Shown: in pieces, positions 46,363-55,814 of the stretch
How the letters are laid out: each line of letters begins with the position of its first letter
Position numbering within the stretch: the stretch's first letter is position 1
NCBI RefSeq assembly: GCF_000191045.1
Contig: NC_015185.1
Coordinates: 998,501 to 1,062,500, forward strand
Length of the DNA stretch: 64,000 bases
Source: Desulfurobacterium thermolithotrophum DSM 11699
GTDB lineage: Bacteria > Aquificota > Aquificia > Desulfurobacteriales > Desulfurobacteriaceae
Reading direction: 5' to 3'
Program-made: the position numbers and the translations under genes
Notes under the pieces: generated by a model
Databases searched by the model: none
Seen by the model: only the letters and a program-made list of their open reading frames with translations
What the model was told of the DNA's origin: nothing

Positions 46363-47082
46363 ATGGTTGATTTTCTTTTAACCATTGCGGGTTTTGATCC
46401 AACCGGTGGAGCAGGAATTCTTAGAGATATTAGAGTATTTAATCACTTTGGATTTTTCGGTACAGCAGTAATAACTGTGAATACTGCACAAAACACTAAA
46501 GGAGTAAAGCTTTTTCAATTTGAAAATGAAGAGCTTGTATTAAAACAACTAGACCTTATTCTTGAAGAAATACAGATAAAAGGAATAAAAATAGGTATTC
46601 CTCATATAAACAGGAACCTGAATAAAAAAATAGCTGAGACTATATCCTCTCTAAAAGTTCCAGTCGTTTTTGACCCTGTCATATCTCCAACATTTGGAAA
46701 GGATTTTCTTAAAGATTTAAAAGTAATTGAGCCTTTAATATCTGTTTCCTCCGTAATAACTCCAAATAAAAGAGAATACGAACTTCTTAAACCCCTATTA
46801 AAAAATTTTAAAGGATACATAGCTTTAAAAGGTATTGAAATAAAAAACTACGTTGAAGATAGACTTATTAAGGATAATGAAATAGTAAAAAAGGTAAAAC
46901 ATAAAAAAGACAAACTAATAATAAGAGGAACAGGATGTGCATTTTCTTCTGCGTTAACTTCTCTGATAGTAAAAGAAAAATTAGTAACTAAGGCTTTTCT
47001 GAAAGCATCAAACTTCCTAGAGATTTACAGGAAAGAACATTTTCAAAAGTCTGATATGCTTCAAGGATATTCAACAGTATAA
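46363..47082 (+). CDS. thiD: Hydroxymethylpyrimidine (phospho)kinase ThiD
   Basis: ThiD phosphorylates the pyrimidine half of thiamin. The 239 residues open [20 protein letters not shown], with [14 protein letters not shown], and the C-terminal anion hole [14 protein letters not shown]. The ATG at 46363 follows GGGAGAAG. It is divergent from leuS across 66 bases. No TPP riboswitch is visible in that gap. A terminator follows. Confidence 0.88.
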   Translation: MVDFLLTIAGFDPTGGAGILRDIRVFNHFGFFGTAVITVNTAQNTKGVKLFQFENEELVLKQLDLILEEIQIKGIKIGIPHINRNLNKKIAETISSLKVPVVFDPVISPTFGKDFLKDLKVIEPLISVSSVITPNKREYELLKPLLKNFKGYIALKGIEIKNYVEDRLIKDNEIVKKVKHKKDKLIIRGTGCAFSSALTSLIVKEKLVTKAFLKASNFLEIYRKEHFQKSDMLQGYSTV

Positions 47083-47088
47083 TTAAAG

Positions 47089-47112
47089 CTCCCCGTTAGG
47101 GGAGCCTTTTTA
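47089..47112 (+). terminator. Terminator of thiD
   Basis: GCTCCCC (47089-47095), loop GTTA and GGGGAGC (47100-47106) followed by CTTTTT form a good intrinsic terminator. It lies seven bases beyond the thiD stop and just before the end of the convergent barrel gene, which it could also serve. Confidence 0.8.
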
Positions 47113-47119
47113 AAAGACT

Positions 47120-48250
47120 TTAAAATGCATAACCGACTTCAAAACTTACATAATACTTACTGTCTTTTCTTTGACCATGGTTATCCTCAAATCCATTTTG
47201 AGCATAAACATAACCACCTTCAGCTCTAATGTAAATATCATCTGTTAAGTGATACGTAGGAGTTACTGTAATTGTATATATGTTATCAGCATCTTCACTA
47301 TCTACATATATCTTACTCTTTCCTTGATTAACGTATTCCAACCTAACAGGCATCTCTACCTTTTCATTTACATTTATTTTTGGTGAAACATAAAGGGAAA
47401 TACCATACGCTGAATTATCTTTTATATTTTGAAACTTCTTTGCATTGTCATCCCATTTCCAGTAGTCTGCATCAATCGCTAAATAAATGTTTTCAAATTC
47501 TTTTTCTAAAGTAATACCCACTAAAGATCTTATTCCATTTATGTTATAGTAATACAATGTAGAATCAAAACCAAATATGTTTCCTCCTATACCAAATTCA
47601 TAACTATGGTCAACATCACTGTAACCTTCAATAGCATACTCAGTGTTATCTAGCCTATCTCTATAATAACCACCATAGACATCAAAATTGTTTAAAGAAT
47701 AAGTTACTCTTGCCCCATAAGCATTATATGGCTGCTGTGAAGCAACTACACCAACTGTAATGTTTTTGTTGTTAAATGTATAAGTATCTTCGTATCCTGC
47801 GTTTGGCTGAAGCAGACCAATTTCTAGCGTTAAATTTTGAATTGGAGTAAGTGATAAATCAGCATATTCAATATCAAACTGAGGACCTGAATCAACTGGA
47901 TTGTCAACAAGAGATGGTGTTGCTGTCCCTCCAAGTCCAAGATTTACAGAGAAAGGATAGTCTTTCGGAGATATAGAAAGGTTGATAAGAGCATTTGTTA
48001 AGACAAACTTGCTTTTTCTGTTCTTTGTTGCTTCTTTTCCAGGATTGTTCGTGTAAAAATATCCTGCGCTTATTCCACCTGATATGGCTATTTGGGTGTT
48101 TTTACTGTCTGTTAGCACACATTGTCCTTCTTTTAACTGACTTTCAAAATCTTCTATTTTCTGTTCTTGTCTTAAGATTTCCTCGTCTGCTTTTGCCGAA
48201 AGGGAAGAAAAAAGAAGTAGTACGGTTACTACCCTAAGCATTCCTTTCAT
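47120..48250 (-). CDS. Outer-membrane beta-barrel protein, porin-like
   Basis: The 376 residues have a signal peptide (MKGMLRVVTVLLLFSSLSAKA), a short helical stretch (about 23-41), and then many alternating amphipathic strands rich in Tyr, ending in the aromatic FEVGYAF typical of barrel C-termini. This fits a porin or putative porin of the outer membrane. It is divergent from, and shares its upstream region with, the nickel importer operon, so a role in metal passage is possible but unproven. Confidence 0.75.
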   Translation of the reverse strand: MKGMLRVVTVLLLFSSLSAKADEEILRQEQKIEDFESQLKEGQCVLTDSKNTQIAISGGISAGYFYTNNPGKEATKNRKSKFVLTNALINLSISPKDYPFSVNLGLGGTATPSLVDNPVDSGPQFDIEYADLSLTPIQNLTLEIGLLQPNAGYEDTYTFNNKNITVGVVASQQPYNAYGARVTYSLNNFDVYGGYYRDRLDNTEYAIEGYSDVDHSYEFGIGGNIFGFDSTLYYYNINGIRSLVGITLEKEFENIYLAIDADYWKWDDNAKKFQNIKDNSAYGISLYVSPKINVNEKVEMPVRLEYVNQGKSKIYVDSEDADNIYTITVTPTYHLTDDIYIRAEGGYVYAQNGFEDNHGQRKDSKYYVSFEVGYAF

Positions 48251-48351
48251 CCATTACCTCCTTTTGCCTTTTTATCCACTCTATTTTATTTATTAGTAAT
48301 TGATATTCAAGCAACTATCTTGTTTTACTTGGTAATACTATCAAAAAAAAC

Positions 48352-48380
48352 TTGACTATTCAATAAAATTAAAGTAAAAA
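48352..48380 (+). promoter_or_regulatory. Possible promoter of the metal-importer operon
   Basis: TTGACT (48352-48357) with a 17-base spacer and TAAAAA (48375-48380) lies 28 bases before the first operon gene. The -10 match is weak. I see no clear NikR-type palindrome in the gap. Confidence 0.35.
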
Positions 48381-48407
48381 TTTTTAAAACTAAAATGGAG
48401 GTGCCAT

Positions 48408-49190
48408 ATGAAAAAAGTACTATCAACACTTGCACTATTAACAGCAATGACTACTGCTGCAGAAGCTCATTTTGTAGTCTTAAAACCAAGTTCAGACATT
48501 GTAGAGGGAAACAAAAGAATAATAAAACTTGAAACAAGATTCACTCATCCAATGGAAGGTGGTCCTAATATGGAATACAGAATTATTAATAGTGGAGCTT
48601 ATCTAAACGGTAAAAAATATAAAATTAACTGGAAAGAACACCTCATTCCTGCTATGGAGGGAAGCACGAAAAAAGTCCCCATGTATACAGCAACTTTTAA
48701 AATCAAAAGACCAGGCGTTTACCAGTTTTTTGTTGATCCAGCACCATACTTTGAGCCTGCAGAAGGAAAGTTTATAAAACAGATAACAAAAGTTTATGTT
48801 GAGACTTTTGGACTTGAAGATGGATGGGATAAACCAATAGGTTTAAAGGCAGAAATTATTCCTCTCACAAGACCTTTTGGAATCTGGGAAGGTAACACTT
48901 TTAGAGGTAGAGTCTTTATAAACGGTAAACCTGCAGCAAACATTGACGTTGAGGTTGAATACTTAAACACTAAAGGAGTAAAAGTTCCAGCAGATCCGTT
49001 CGTTACACAGGTTATAAAGACAGACGAAAATGGTTACTTTGAGTATACGATTCCTTGGGCAGGCTGGTGGGGATTTTCGGCAATTGGCGAAGGAGGTATG
49101 AAAAAGTATAAAGATGGAAAAAAGTATCCAATAGAGCTTGATGCTGTTATTTGGGTAAAAGCATATCCTAAACCTCAAGAGGTAAAGTAA
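48408..49190 (+). CDS. nikK: NikK-like DUF4198 periplasmic protein
   Basis: The 260 residues have a signal peptide ([20 protein letters not shown]). The mature start [20 protein letters not shown] and [19 protein letters not shown] are typical of DUF4198 proteins found in nickel ECF importer operons (NikK). The His exposed after cleavage may matter for metal binding. The ATG follows TGGAGGTG. The gene starts the nikKMLQO-like run. The symbol rests on context and on family resemblance. Confidence 0.72.
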   Translation: MKKVLSTLALLTAMTTAAEAHFVVLKPSSDIVEGNKRIIKLETRFTHPMEGGPNMEYRIINSGAYLNGKKYKINWKEHLIPAMEGSTKKVPMYTATFKIKRPGVYQFFVDPAPYFEPAEGKFIKQITKVYVETFGLEDGWDKPIGLKAEIIPLTRPFGIWEGNTFRGRVFINGKPAANIDVEVEYLNTKGVKVPADPFVTQVIKTDENGYFEYTIPWAGWWGFSAIGEGGMKKYKDGKKYPIELDAVIWVKAYPKPQEVK

Positions 49191-49191
49191 A

Positions 49192-49797
49192 ATGCACATA
49201 TCTGAAGGTATCTTACCAGGGTGGCTACTTGTGAGCGGCTGGGGATTAACAGCTGTTGGAACATACTTAGGATTGAGAAAACTTGAAAATAGAGAAATTC
49301 CTTTAGCGGCTCTTCTTGCCGCTACTTTTTTTATTGCATCTTTAATTCACGTACCTCTAGGACCAACAAGCGTTCACTTAGTTCTTAACGGACTTGCAGG
49401 AATACTTCTTGGTTGGACTGTGTTCCCTGTAATATTAGTTGGACTGTTTCTTCAGGCAATTTTATTTCAGTTTGGCGGTATTACTGTTTTAGGAGTAAAT
49501 ACATTTAATATGGCATTTCCTGCACTAATTGCTTACTACTTGTGTAAGGGATTAGTAAAAAAGAAAGACGCCAAAAATTTAGTTATAGCAGGAGTACTTT
49601 CAGCTTTTGTAGCAATTATGGGAGCTGGTATTTTAGTTGCAGTAGAGCTCCTTTTCGTAGGAGAAGCCTTTAAAAAGACAGCGGAGTTTGTAATGTTGGC
49701 TCATCTTCCCGTGGCAATTATAGAATCAATAATAAACATCTTTATTCTTTTCTTTCTTCAAAAGTCGGCTTCTGAAATCTTGGAGGGAATCAAATGA
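49192..49797 (+). CDS. nikM: NikM/CbiM metal-binding membrane subunit
   Basis: The S-component of an ECF importer that binds Ni2+ or Co2+. The 201 residues start MHISEGILPGW, whose N-terminal Met-His is the metal ligand in this family, followed by six or so membrane segments. The early ASLIHVPLGPTSVHLVLNGL is conserved. Nickel versus cobalt cannot be read from sequence alone; the NikL/NikK-like neighbours favour nickel. It overlaps the next gene by four bases. Confidence 0.88.
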   Translation: MHISEGILPGWLLVSGWGLTAVGTYLGLRKLENREIPLAALLAATFFIASLIHVPLGPTSVHLVLNGLAGILLGWTVFPVILVGLFLQAILFQFGGITVLGVNTFNMAFPALIAYYLCKGLVKKKDAKNLVIAGVLSAFVAIMGAGILVAVELLFVGEAFKKTAEFVMLAHLPVAIIESIINIFILFFLQKSASEILEGIK

Positions 49798-50396
49798 AGA
49801 AGATTGCTTTAATTATTGCAGTTATGTTATTTTCCTTACCAGCATTTGCTCATAAAATATCGGCATTTGTGGATGTCGAAGGAAACAAAGTTTCGGTTAT
49901 GTCCTACTTTAACGATGGAACACCTGTAAAAAATGGTAAGGTAGAAGTTTATGATGAGAAAACAAACAAACTTATTTTAACTGGTAAAACTAACAGCGAA
50001 GGAGAATTTTCTTTTACCGTAAAAAAACCTTCAGACTATAAAGTAGTTGTGGTTGCAGAGCTTGGTCATAGAACTACTGCTGAAATAAAGTCGTCAGAGT
50101 TTGGCGGAAATTCTGAAGTTGCAGAAAATAATGGAAACGAAAACATAGAAAAAAAAGAAACTTCCCAAGAAATTTCACAAAAGATAGAAAATCCAACCAT
50201 TAATACAGAAGAATTGAGAAAAATTATTAGAGAGGAACTGAATAATCAGCTTAAACCTATCCACCAAAAACTTTTAGATATTGATATGGAGCTTTCAAAA
50301 GTTTCCTTCAAAGACATTTTTGCAGGTATTGGTTGGATTCTTGGTATTTTTGGTGCTGCAGCCTTAGTTTACTCAAGGAAACAAAATGGAAAATAA
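49794..50396 (+). CDS. nikL: NikL-like importer accessory protein
   Basis: The 200 residues have a signal peptide (MKKIALIIAVMLFSLPAFA). A Cna-B-like beta domain follows (HKISAFVDVEGNKVSVMSYF to KPSDYKVVVVAELGHRTTAE, about 20-100), then an acidic coil and a C-terminal membrane segment (about 175-195). This order matches NikL, a membrane-linked component found with nickel importers. It lies between nikM and nikQ with overlaps at both ends. Confidence 0.75.
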   Translation: MKKIALIIAVMLFSLPAFAHKISAFVDVEGNKVSVMSYFNDGTPVKNGKVEVYDEKTNKLILTGKTNSEGEFSFTVKKPSDYKVVVVAELGHRTTAEIKSSEFGGNSEVAENNGNENIEKKETSQEISQKIENPTINTEELRKIIREELNNQLKPIHQKLLDIDMELSKVSFKDIFAGIGWILGIFGAAALVYSRKQNGK

Positions 50397-51129
50397 ACTT
50401 TCACAGAGACAAACACTTCTTCATGAGATAGATCCAAGAGTAAAAATTATTGTTTTCCTTCTCTTTGCGTGGGGAATTGCCCTCACGCCTGATTTCAAAG
50501 AAGCTCTCCTTTTTATACCATTTGTAGGCATTCTGCTGATAGTAACAGGAAAAGACGCCCTTAAAGCACTTAAACCCTTACTTTTTGCAAATACCTTTCT
50601 GATTTTTATTGTCTTGAGCATGATTTTTACTTACGAAAGTCCTAACATGCTTCACTTTGGTTTCCTATCTCTATCCATAGACGGTTTAAAGTATGGTCTT
50701 TTCCTATTTTTAAAGTCAAACGAAATATTAATCTTAATGCTTTTGCTCCTCTCTACGTCATCTGTTTTTTCCATTTTCCATGCTCTTCACCATCTAAAAC
50801 TTCCAGAGCAACTTACTCAGTTGTTATTTTTTACCTATAGATACATTTACACTATAAAGGATGAGTACAACATAATGATGAAAGCAGCTAAATGTAGAGG
50901 TTTTAAACCAAAAACATCTATTTTTACCTATAAAACTTTTGCCTACATATTGGGAAATCTTTTAGTAAGAAGTTACAGAAAGGCAGATAAAATCTATAAA
51001 GCAATGCTTTGCAGAGGTTTTAAAGGAGCATTTCCAGTTTATAGTCACTTTTCTTTTTCAACTAAGGATATAATATTTGCCCTTCTAAGTACGATGTTTT
51101 TTCTGGTGGTTGAGCTGTGGAAATTTTGA
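50386..51129 (+). CDS. nikQ: NikQ/CbiQ energy-coupling transmembrane subunit
   Basis: The T-component that couples the ATPase to the S-component. The 247 residues have several membrane segments and the coupling-helix motif in AAKCRGFKPKTS and the second MLCRGFKGAFPVY (Ala/Cys-Arg-Gly). The ATG at 50386 overlaps nikL, and the next gene overlaps its end. Confidence 0.86.
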   Translation: MENKLSQRQTLLHEIDPRVKIIVFLLFAWGIALTPDFKEALLFIPFVGILLIVTGKDALKALKPLLFANTFLIFIVLSMIFTYESPNMLHFGFLSLSIDGLKYGLFLFLKSNEILILMLLLLSTSSVFSIFHALHHLKLPEQLTQLLFFTYRYIYTIKDEYNIMMKAAKCRGFKPKTSIFTYKTFAYILGNLLVRSYRKADKIYKAMLCRGFKGAFPVYSHFSFSTKDIIFALLSTMFFLVVELWKF

Positions 51130-51776
51130 AAGTTGAAAACTTAAGCGTTAAGATTGAAGATAGATATATCTTTAAAAACGTTAATCTTTCTCTATCAGAA
51201 GGCGAAAAAATCTTTATTGTAGGGCCAAACGGAACAGGAAAAACTACACTTATTGAAACTATAATGGGATTTATAAAACCAGAATCGGGAAGTATTTATC
51301 TATTTAGGAAAAAAATTCATACAGAAAATGATTTTTACAAGTTAAGAACAACAATTGGCTACATTTTTCAAAATCCTGATGACCAGCTATTTTCTCCTAC
51401 TGTTGAAGAGGAATTGGCTTTTGGTCCTTTAAATCTTGGACTTAATAGAAAAGAGATTGAAAAAAGAATAGAAACTGTTTTAAAAAACTTAAAAATTGAA
51501 CATCTTAGAAAAAGATATACTCACCAACTATCAGGAGGAGAAAAAAGAATTATCTCAATAGCTTCTGTTCTTACCATGGAACCTAAATGTTTAATTATGG
51601 ATGAACCGTCAACAGGACTTGACGAAAAAAAGTTAGCATATGTTGTTAATTTTTTAAAAAACACATCAAAAGCTGTTATAGTGGTTACCCACGATAAAGA
51701 GCTCTTAGAAAAACTTAAATGGAAAACCTACGAACTTAAAGATAGCAGTCTTACTCTTCTTCAAAGAGCTCTCTAA
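51117..51776 (+). CDS. nikO: NikO/CbiO ABC-type ATPase
   Basis: The energy subunit of the importer. The 219 residues have Walker A VGPNGTGKTTLIETI, the Q-loop region IGYIFQNPDDQLFSPTVEEE, the signature QLSGGEKRIISIASVL and Walker B CLIMDEPSTGLD. The start is a GTG at 51117, inside nikQ. The 3' end converges on the DUF151 gene with a 26-base overlap. Confidence 0.92.
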   Translation: MEILKVENLSVKIEDRYIFKNVNLSLSEGEKIFIVGPNGTGKTTLIETIMGFIKPESGSIYLFRKKIHTENDFYKLRTTIGYIFQNPDDQLFSPTVEEELAFGPLNLGLNRKEIEKRIETVLKNLKIEHLRKRYTHQLSGGEKRIISIASVLTMEPKCLIMDEPSTGLDEKKLAYVVNFLKNTSKAVIVVTHDKELLEKLKWKTYELKDSSLTLLQRAL

Positions 51777-52224
51777 TTAACCTTTCCCACTCCTTTTTAC
51801 ATTCTTCTCCCTTACAATTATCAAGTGGTATTATAGAAGCCTTTTCTATAACTTCTCTTTCAACGTATATTGGAGCTCCTACTCTTACTGCAAGATTTAT
51901 AGCATCACTAGGTCTTGCATCAATTCTTAAAATTTCTCCATCGTGCCTTTTAACTTCAATTACAGCAAAATAGATACCTTTATCAAAGTCATTGATAACA
52001 ATTTTTTCTACATTTCCACCAAAAGCAGAAATAACCTCTCTTAGTAGGTCGTATGGAAAGGGCCTTGGCGGAACTGCTCCAAGGAGCTCTGTTTCAAGGA
52101 GCTCTGCTTCCCAGCTTCCTACCCAGATTGGAACGGCAAACCGCTCTTCGTCATTTCCAAGAATTATTATGGGCATTCCACTGAACTTATCCTGAGTAAT
52201 ACCTATTACAGATACCTCTACCAT
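51751..52224 (-). CDS. DUF151 (bifunctional nuclease family) protein
   Basis: The 157 residues match the DUF151/BFN family: VIGITQDKFSGMPIIILGND, RFAVPIWVGSWEAELLETEL and ILRIDARPSDAINLAVRVGA. Plant and bacterial members have reported nuclease activity, but the role here is not established. It starts 11 bases after miaB, with which it is likely cotranscribed. Confidence 0.85.
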   Translation of the reverse strand: MVEVSVIGITQDKFSGMPIIILGNDEERFAVPIWVGSWEAELLETELLGAVPPRPFPYDLLREVISAFGGNVEKIVINDFDKGIYFAVIEVKRHDGEILRIDARPSDAINLAVRVGAPIYVEREVIEKASIIPLDNCKGEECKKEWERLIRELFEEE

Positions 52225-52235
52225 GGCTTCACTCC

Positions 52236-53549
52236 TTAAACTTTTACTTTTTGCAAAAGCTTTCCTTTCAAAAAGAAAGGAGAAGTTTCTGTTATTTCAA
52301 TTTCCACAAACTTTCCAACTAATTCTTCACTTCCATCAAAAACAACCAGTTTATTATCCTTTGTTCTTCCAGAAAGTTCTTTTCCTTTAGGGCTTTTTCC
52401 CTCCACAAGTACTTCTTCTATACAACCAAGTCTTTTTTTGTTTTTCTCTTCAGCTTGAACTCTAAGAAGATTTTGGAGCTCCTGAAGTCTCCTATTCTTT
52501 TCTTCCTTTGGAACATCGTCTTTAAAATTAGATGCTTTAGTAAAAGGTCTTGGTGAATACTCAAAAACAAATCCCTGATCGAAAACACAAGTTTCAACAA
52601 GTGAAAGTGTTTCTTCAAAATCTTTTGTAGTTTCTCCCGGAAATCCAACTATAAAATCTCCTGAAAGAGCAACCTTGGGAATTTCCTCTTTCAACATCAT
52701 TACTTTTTCAGTATACTCTTCTCTTGTATATCCTCTATTCATCCTTTCTAAAATTTTAGTTGAACCACTTTGTGGTGGAAGATGAACGTAAGGACAAACT
52801 TTTTCTATATTTTTCATAGCTTCAACAATTTTTCTGTTAAAACCACAAGGATGAGAGGTAGTAAACCTAATTCTTTCTATTCCTTCAACTTCTGAGACCA
52901 TATAAAGAAGATCTGCAAGGTCTATTCCTTCATAGTTGTAGAAATCAACATTTTGACCAAGGAGATGAACCTCTTTTACTCCTCTTTCTGCAAGTCTTTT
53001 TACTTCTTTGAGAACAAGCTCGGGTTTTACACTTCTTTCTCTTCCTCTCGTAAATGGAACAATACAGTAAGAACAAAACCTATTACAGCCTCTTTGAACT
53101 GTAACATAAGCAACGTAGGGGTTTTCAAGATAGCTATCTATTAAAGGAACTTTATCTTCTTCTGGAATCTTAGAGTTCAAAATTTCTACAACTCTTTCTT
53201 TCTTTGCTCTTTTAATTAACTCACCAATTTTCATAAAGTTAAAGGTTCCAAATACAAGATCTACATGTTTAAACCTAAGTATCGATTCTTTTTCCTTTTG
53301 AGGAACGCATCCACCAACAGCAATTATTGTTTCAGGTTTTTCTTTCTTAATTTTTTTGAGATTTCCAATAAAACTATAAGCCTTATTATCAGGTTTTGCT
53401 CTAACAGAACAGGTATTAACAATAATCAAGTCAGCTTCTTCAGGCAAATCTGTCTTTTCATATCCAAGACTTCTTAAAATTCCAGCCATCTTCTCAGAAT
53501 CATTAACATTCATCTGACAGCCAAAAGTCTTTATGTAAAACTTCTTCAT
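52236..53549 (-). CDS. miaB: tRNA-2-methylthio-N6-dimethylallyladenosine synthase MiaB
   Basis: MiaB is a radical SAM enzyme that adds a methylthio group to i6A37 in tRNA. The 437 residues open KFYIKTFGCQMNVNDSEKM, carry the cluster motif RGCNRFCSYCIVPFTRGRER, and end in a TRAM domain. The LGCQMNVNDSE-type start distinguishes it from MtaB at 19740. The ATG at 53549 is preceded by TAAAGGAGTCG. The DUF151 gene follows. Confidence 0.95.
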   Translation of the reverse strand: MKKFYIKTFGCQMNVNDSEKMAGILRSLGYEKTDLPEEADLIIVNTCSVRAKPDNKAYSFIGNLKKIKKEKPETIIAVGGCVPQKEKESILRFKHVDLVFGTFNFMKIGELIKRAKKERVVEILNSKIPEEDKVPLIDSYLENPYVAYVTVQRGCNRFCSYCIVPFTRGRERSVKPELVLKEVKRLAERGVKEVHLLGQNVDFYNYEGIDLADLLYMVSEVEGIERIRFTTSHPCGFNRKIVEAMKNIEKVCPYVHLPPQSGSTKILERMNRGYTREEYTEKVMMLKEEIPKVALSGDFIVGFPGETTKDFEETLSLVETCVFDQGFVFEYSPRPFTKASNFKDDVPKEEKNRRLQELQNLLRVQAEEKNKKRLGCIEEVLVEGKSPKGKELSGRTKDNKLVVFDGSEELVGKFVEIEITETSPFFLKGKLLQKVKV

Positions 53550-53568
53550 GCGACTCCTTTAATAAAGT

Positions 53569-54327
53569 TTATTCACAAGGGTGTGGAATTGTTACACTTT
53601 TTGGATAGACCAAAATCTCAACTCTTCTATTAAGAGCCCTTCCTTCAGGAGTATTGTTAGGAGCTATCGGCTTTTTAGGTCCACAACCAAAAACTAAAAT
53701 CCTTGTAGGGTCAACTCCATTCAGCACTAACTCGTTTTTAACGCTTTCGGCTCTTTTTTCTGAAAGTCTTACATTGTAATCAAAAGAACCAGTACTATCT
53801 GTAAATCCTGAAATAACTATAACAGTATCTGGATTTTGAGAAAGTGTTCTTGCAAGCCTTCTTAATGTTTCTTTTGCTTCAGGCTTTAGTTGATAGCTGT
53901 TAAAACCAAAAAGAACAGAATCTTTAAGGACAACTCTTACTCTATTTGGTTCTTTTACAACAGCAACGGGCTTATTTTCAGTAATAGGAGCTCCTGTTAC
54001 CTGCGGAGCTTCAGGGTTTGTATTGTCAATAGGTTTAACCCCAAGATCTTTACTTATTTGATTAGCCTGCTGATCAAGAATATAACCAATGGTTCCACCT
54101 ATCAAAGCACCTGCTATTGCTCCAATCAGAACTCTCTTTCCCTTATTGGCATCTCTAGGACCTGTTACCGCTCCTAAGGTACCTCCAACAACAGCACCAA
54201 TAGCAGCACCTGCAGCTGTCTTATTGGTTTTATTAGTAGTAACTTGTCCTTGTTGAGTTTGTGTAGTAGCACAACCTCCTAAAAAGAGAGTTGATACCGT
54301 AAATAATGCTAAAATTCTCTTCATCAC
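53569..54327 (-). CDS. OmpA-family lipoprotein with glycine-zipper region
   Basis: The 252 residues have a lipoprotein signal (MMKRILALFTVSTLFLGGC; Cys at 19), then a Gly-rich stretch AAGAAIGAVVGGTLGAVTG and LIGAIAGALIGGTIGYI typical of a glycine zipper. The C-terminal OmpA-type peptidoglycan-binding domain follows (VVISGFTDSTGSFDYNVRLS and ALNRRVEILVYPK). It probably tethers the outer membrane to the cell wall. It follows miaB's upstream side and diverges from proA. Confidence 0.88.
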   Translation of the reverse strand: MMKRILALFTVSTLFLGGCATTQTQQGQVTTNKTNKTAAGAAIGAVVGGTLGAVTGPRDANKGKRVLIGAIAGALIGGTIGYILDQQANQISKDLGVKPIDNTNPEAPQVTGAPITENKPVAVVKEPNRVRVVLKDSVLFGFNSYQLKPEAKETLRRLARTLSQNPDTVIVISGFTDSTGSFDYNVRLSEKRAESVKNELVLNGVDPTRILVFGCGPKKPIAPNNTPEGRALNRRVEILVYPKSVTIPHPCE

Positions 54328-54383
54328 TTATCTCCTTAAAAGTTGTTTCCCTTTGAATTTAAACCTTTAAGTGGAGGATATCA

Positions 54384-55631
54384 ATGAACGTTAAAGAGAT
54401 GGCAAAGAGAGCAAAAGAGGTTAGTTACAAACTAACAGATATTTCAACAGAGATAAAAAATAGAACTCTAAAAAAGGCTGCAGAGCTCCTTAGAGAAAGG
54501 AAAGAGCTAATTGAAAAGGAAAACCAAAAGGATCTAATTGCCGGAGAAGAAAAAGGACTATCAAAAGCAATGCTTGATAGGCTTCTTCTGAATGAAAAGA
54601 GAATAAACGGAATGATACAAGTCCTTAATGACGTTGCTTCTTTAAATGATCCCGTTGGTGAAATAATAAAAATGTGGAAAAGACCAAACGGTATTAAAAT
54701 TGGAAAAATGAGAGTACCTCTTGGGGTTGTTGGAATTATCTACGAATCAAGACCAAACGTAACAGTTGAAGCAGCTTCTCTTTGTATAAAGAGTTCCAAT
54801 GCTGTTATCTTAAAAGGTGGTTCTGAAGCAATAAACTCAAACAGAATATTAGTAAACATCCTTAAAGAAGCTGCAACTTCAGAAGGTTTTCCAGAAGAAG
54901 CAATTCAATTTATTGACACAACAGAACGCTTGGCAGTCAAAGAAATGCTTCAGCTTGATGAGTATATAGATGTAATTATTCCAAGAGGAGGAGAAGGACT
55001 TATTAGGTTTGTTGCAGAAAATGCAAGAATGCCTGTAATCAAGCACTACAAAGGTGTTTGCCATGTTTTTGTAGATGAATTTGCAGACCTTGAAAAAGCT
55101 TGGAATATCTGCTTTAACGCCAAAGTTCAAAGGCCTGGTGTCTGTAACGCAATGGAGACAATGCTTGTTCACTCAAACATTTCTGACGCATTTATGCCAA
55201 CAATGATTGAAATGTTTAAAAAAGCCAAAGTAGAACTAAGAGGCTGTGAAAGAGCGCTCCAGTATGATCCAAAATACATTAAACCAGCAACAGAAGACGA
55301 TTGGTACGCAGAATACCTTGATCTTATCCTTGCAGTGAAAATAGTTGATTCTCTTGATGAAGCAATTGATCACATCAACACTTACGGCTCTCACCATAGT
55401 GATGCTATAGTTACAGAAAACTACACGAACGGAATGAAGTTTTTAAATAGAGTTGATTCAGCAGCAGTTTATATAAATGCTTCAACAAGGTTCACAGACG
55501 GTAACGTTTTCGGTCTTGGTGCAGAAATGGGAATCTCAACAGATAAAATACATGTTAGAGGTCCAATGGGACTTGAAGATTTAACGATTCCTAAGTACAT
55601 CATCTTTGGTGATGGACAAATTAGAGAATAA
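54384..55631 (+). CDS. proA: Glutamate-5-semialdehyde dehydrogenase
   Basis: ProA reduces glutamyl-5-phosphate to the semialdehyde in proline synthesis. The 415 residues have the family motifs RVPLGVVGIIYESRPNVTVE and the catalytic Cys region AKVQRPGVCNAMETMLV, with a C-terminal GPMGLEDLTIPKYI. The ATG at 54384 follows GTGGAGG. A G+C hairpin follows the stop. Confidence 0.96.
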   Translation: MNVKEMAKRAKEVSYKLTDISTEIKNRTLKKAAELLRERKELIEKENQKDLIAGEEKGLSKAMLDRLLLNEKRINGMIQVLNDVASLNDPVGEIIKMWKRPNGIKIGKMRVPLGVVGIIYESRPNVTVEAASLCIKSSNAVILKGGSEAINSNRILVNILKEAATSEGFPEEAIQFIDTTERLAVKEMLQLDEYIDVIIPRGGEGLIRFVAENARMPVIKHYKGVCHVFVDEFADLEKAWNICFNAKVQRPGVCNAMETMLVHSNISDAFMPTMIEMFKKAKVELRGCERALQYDPKYIKPATEDDWYAEYLDLILAVKIVDSLDEAIDHINTYGSHHSDAIVTENYTNGMKFLNRVDSAAVYINASTRFTDGNVFGLGAEMGISTDKIHVRGPMGLEDLTIPKYIIFGDGQIRE

Positions 55632-55638
55632 AACCTTA

Positions 55639-55658
55639 TTCCCGCCTTCTGGCGGGAA
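55639..55658 (+). terminator. Hairpin after proA
   Basis: TTCCCGCC (55639-55646), loop TTCT and GGCGGGAA (55651-55658) form an 8-bp stem. No strong T run follows on the + strand, so it may slow rather than stop transcription. Confidence 0.55.
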
Positions 55659-55684
55659 CTTAAAACCTAAAAGGAGTAAAAAAT

Positions 55685-55804
55685 TTGATCACGAAATCTG
55701 AAATTGGAACTTTTCTTTTTTGGTTTTTCTTCGTCGTTACAATTGTATGGACGTTTGTAGCGATTTTTCAAAAAATATGGGAGCTGTGGAGAAAAAAAAG
55801 ATAA
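55685..55804 (+). CDS. 39-residue single-span membrane micro-protein
   Basis: The frame starts at a TTG at 55685 after AAAGGAG and encodes a short lead, one strongly hydrophobic segment (about residues 8-27, with FLFWFFFVVTIVWTFV) and a basic tail ending WRKKR. This is the usual form of a tiny membrane protein with the basic end in the cytoplasm. No family is recognised. Confidence 0.5.
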   Translation: MITKSEIGTFLFWFFFVVTIVWTFVAIFQKIWELWRKKR

Positions 55805-55814
55805 GAAAAAACAA

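Noticed and set aside
46297-46402. Upstream extension of the leuS frame
   Set aside because: It crosses the intergenic region and the thiD start; the ATG at 46296 has GGAGGA upstream and matches LeuS N-termini.
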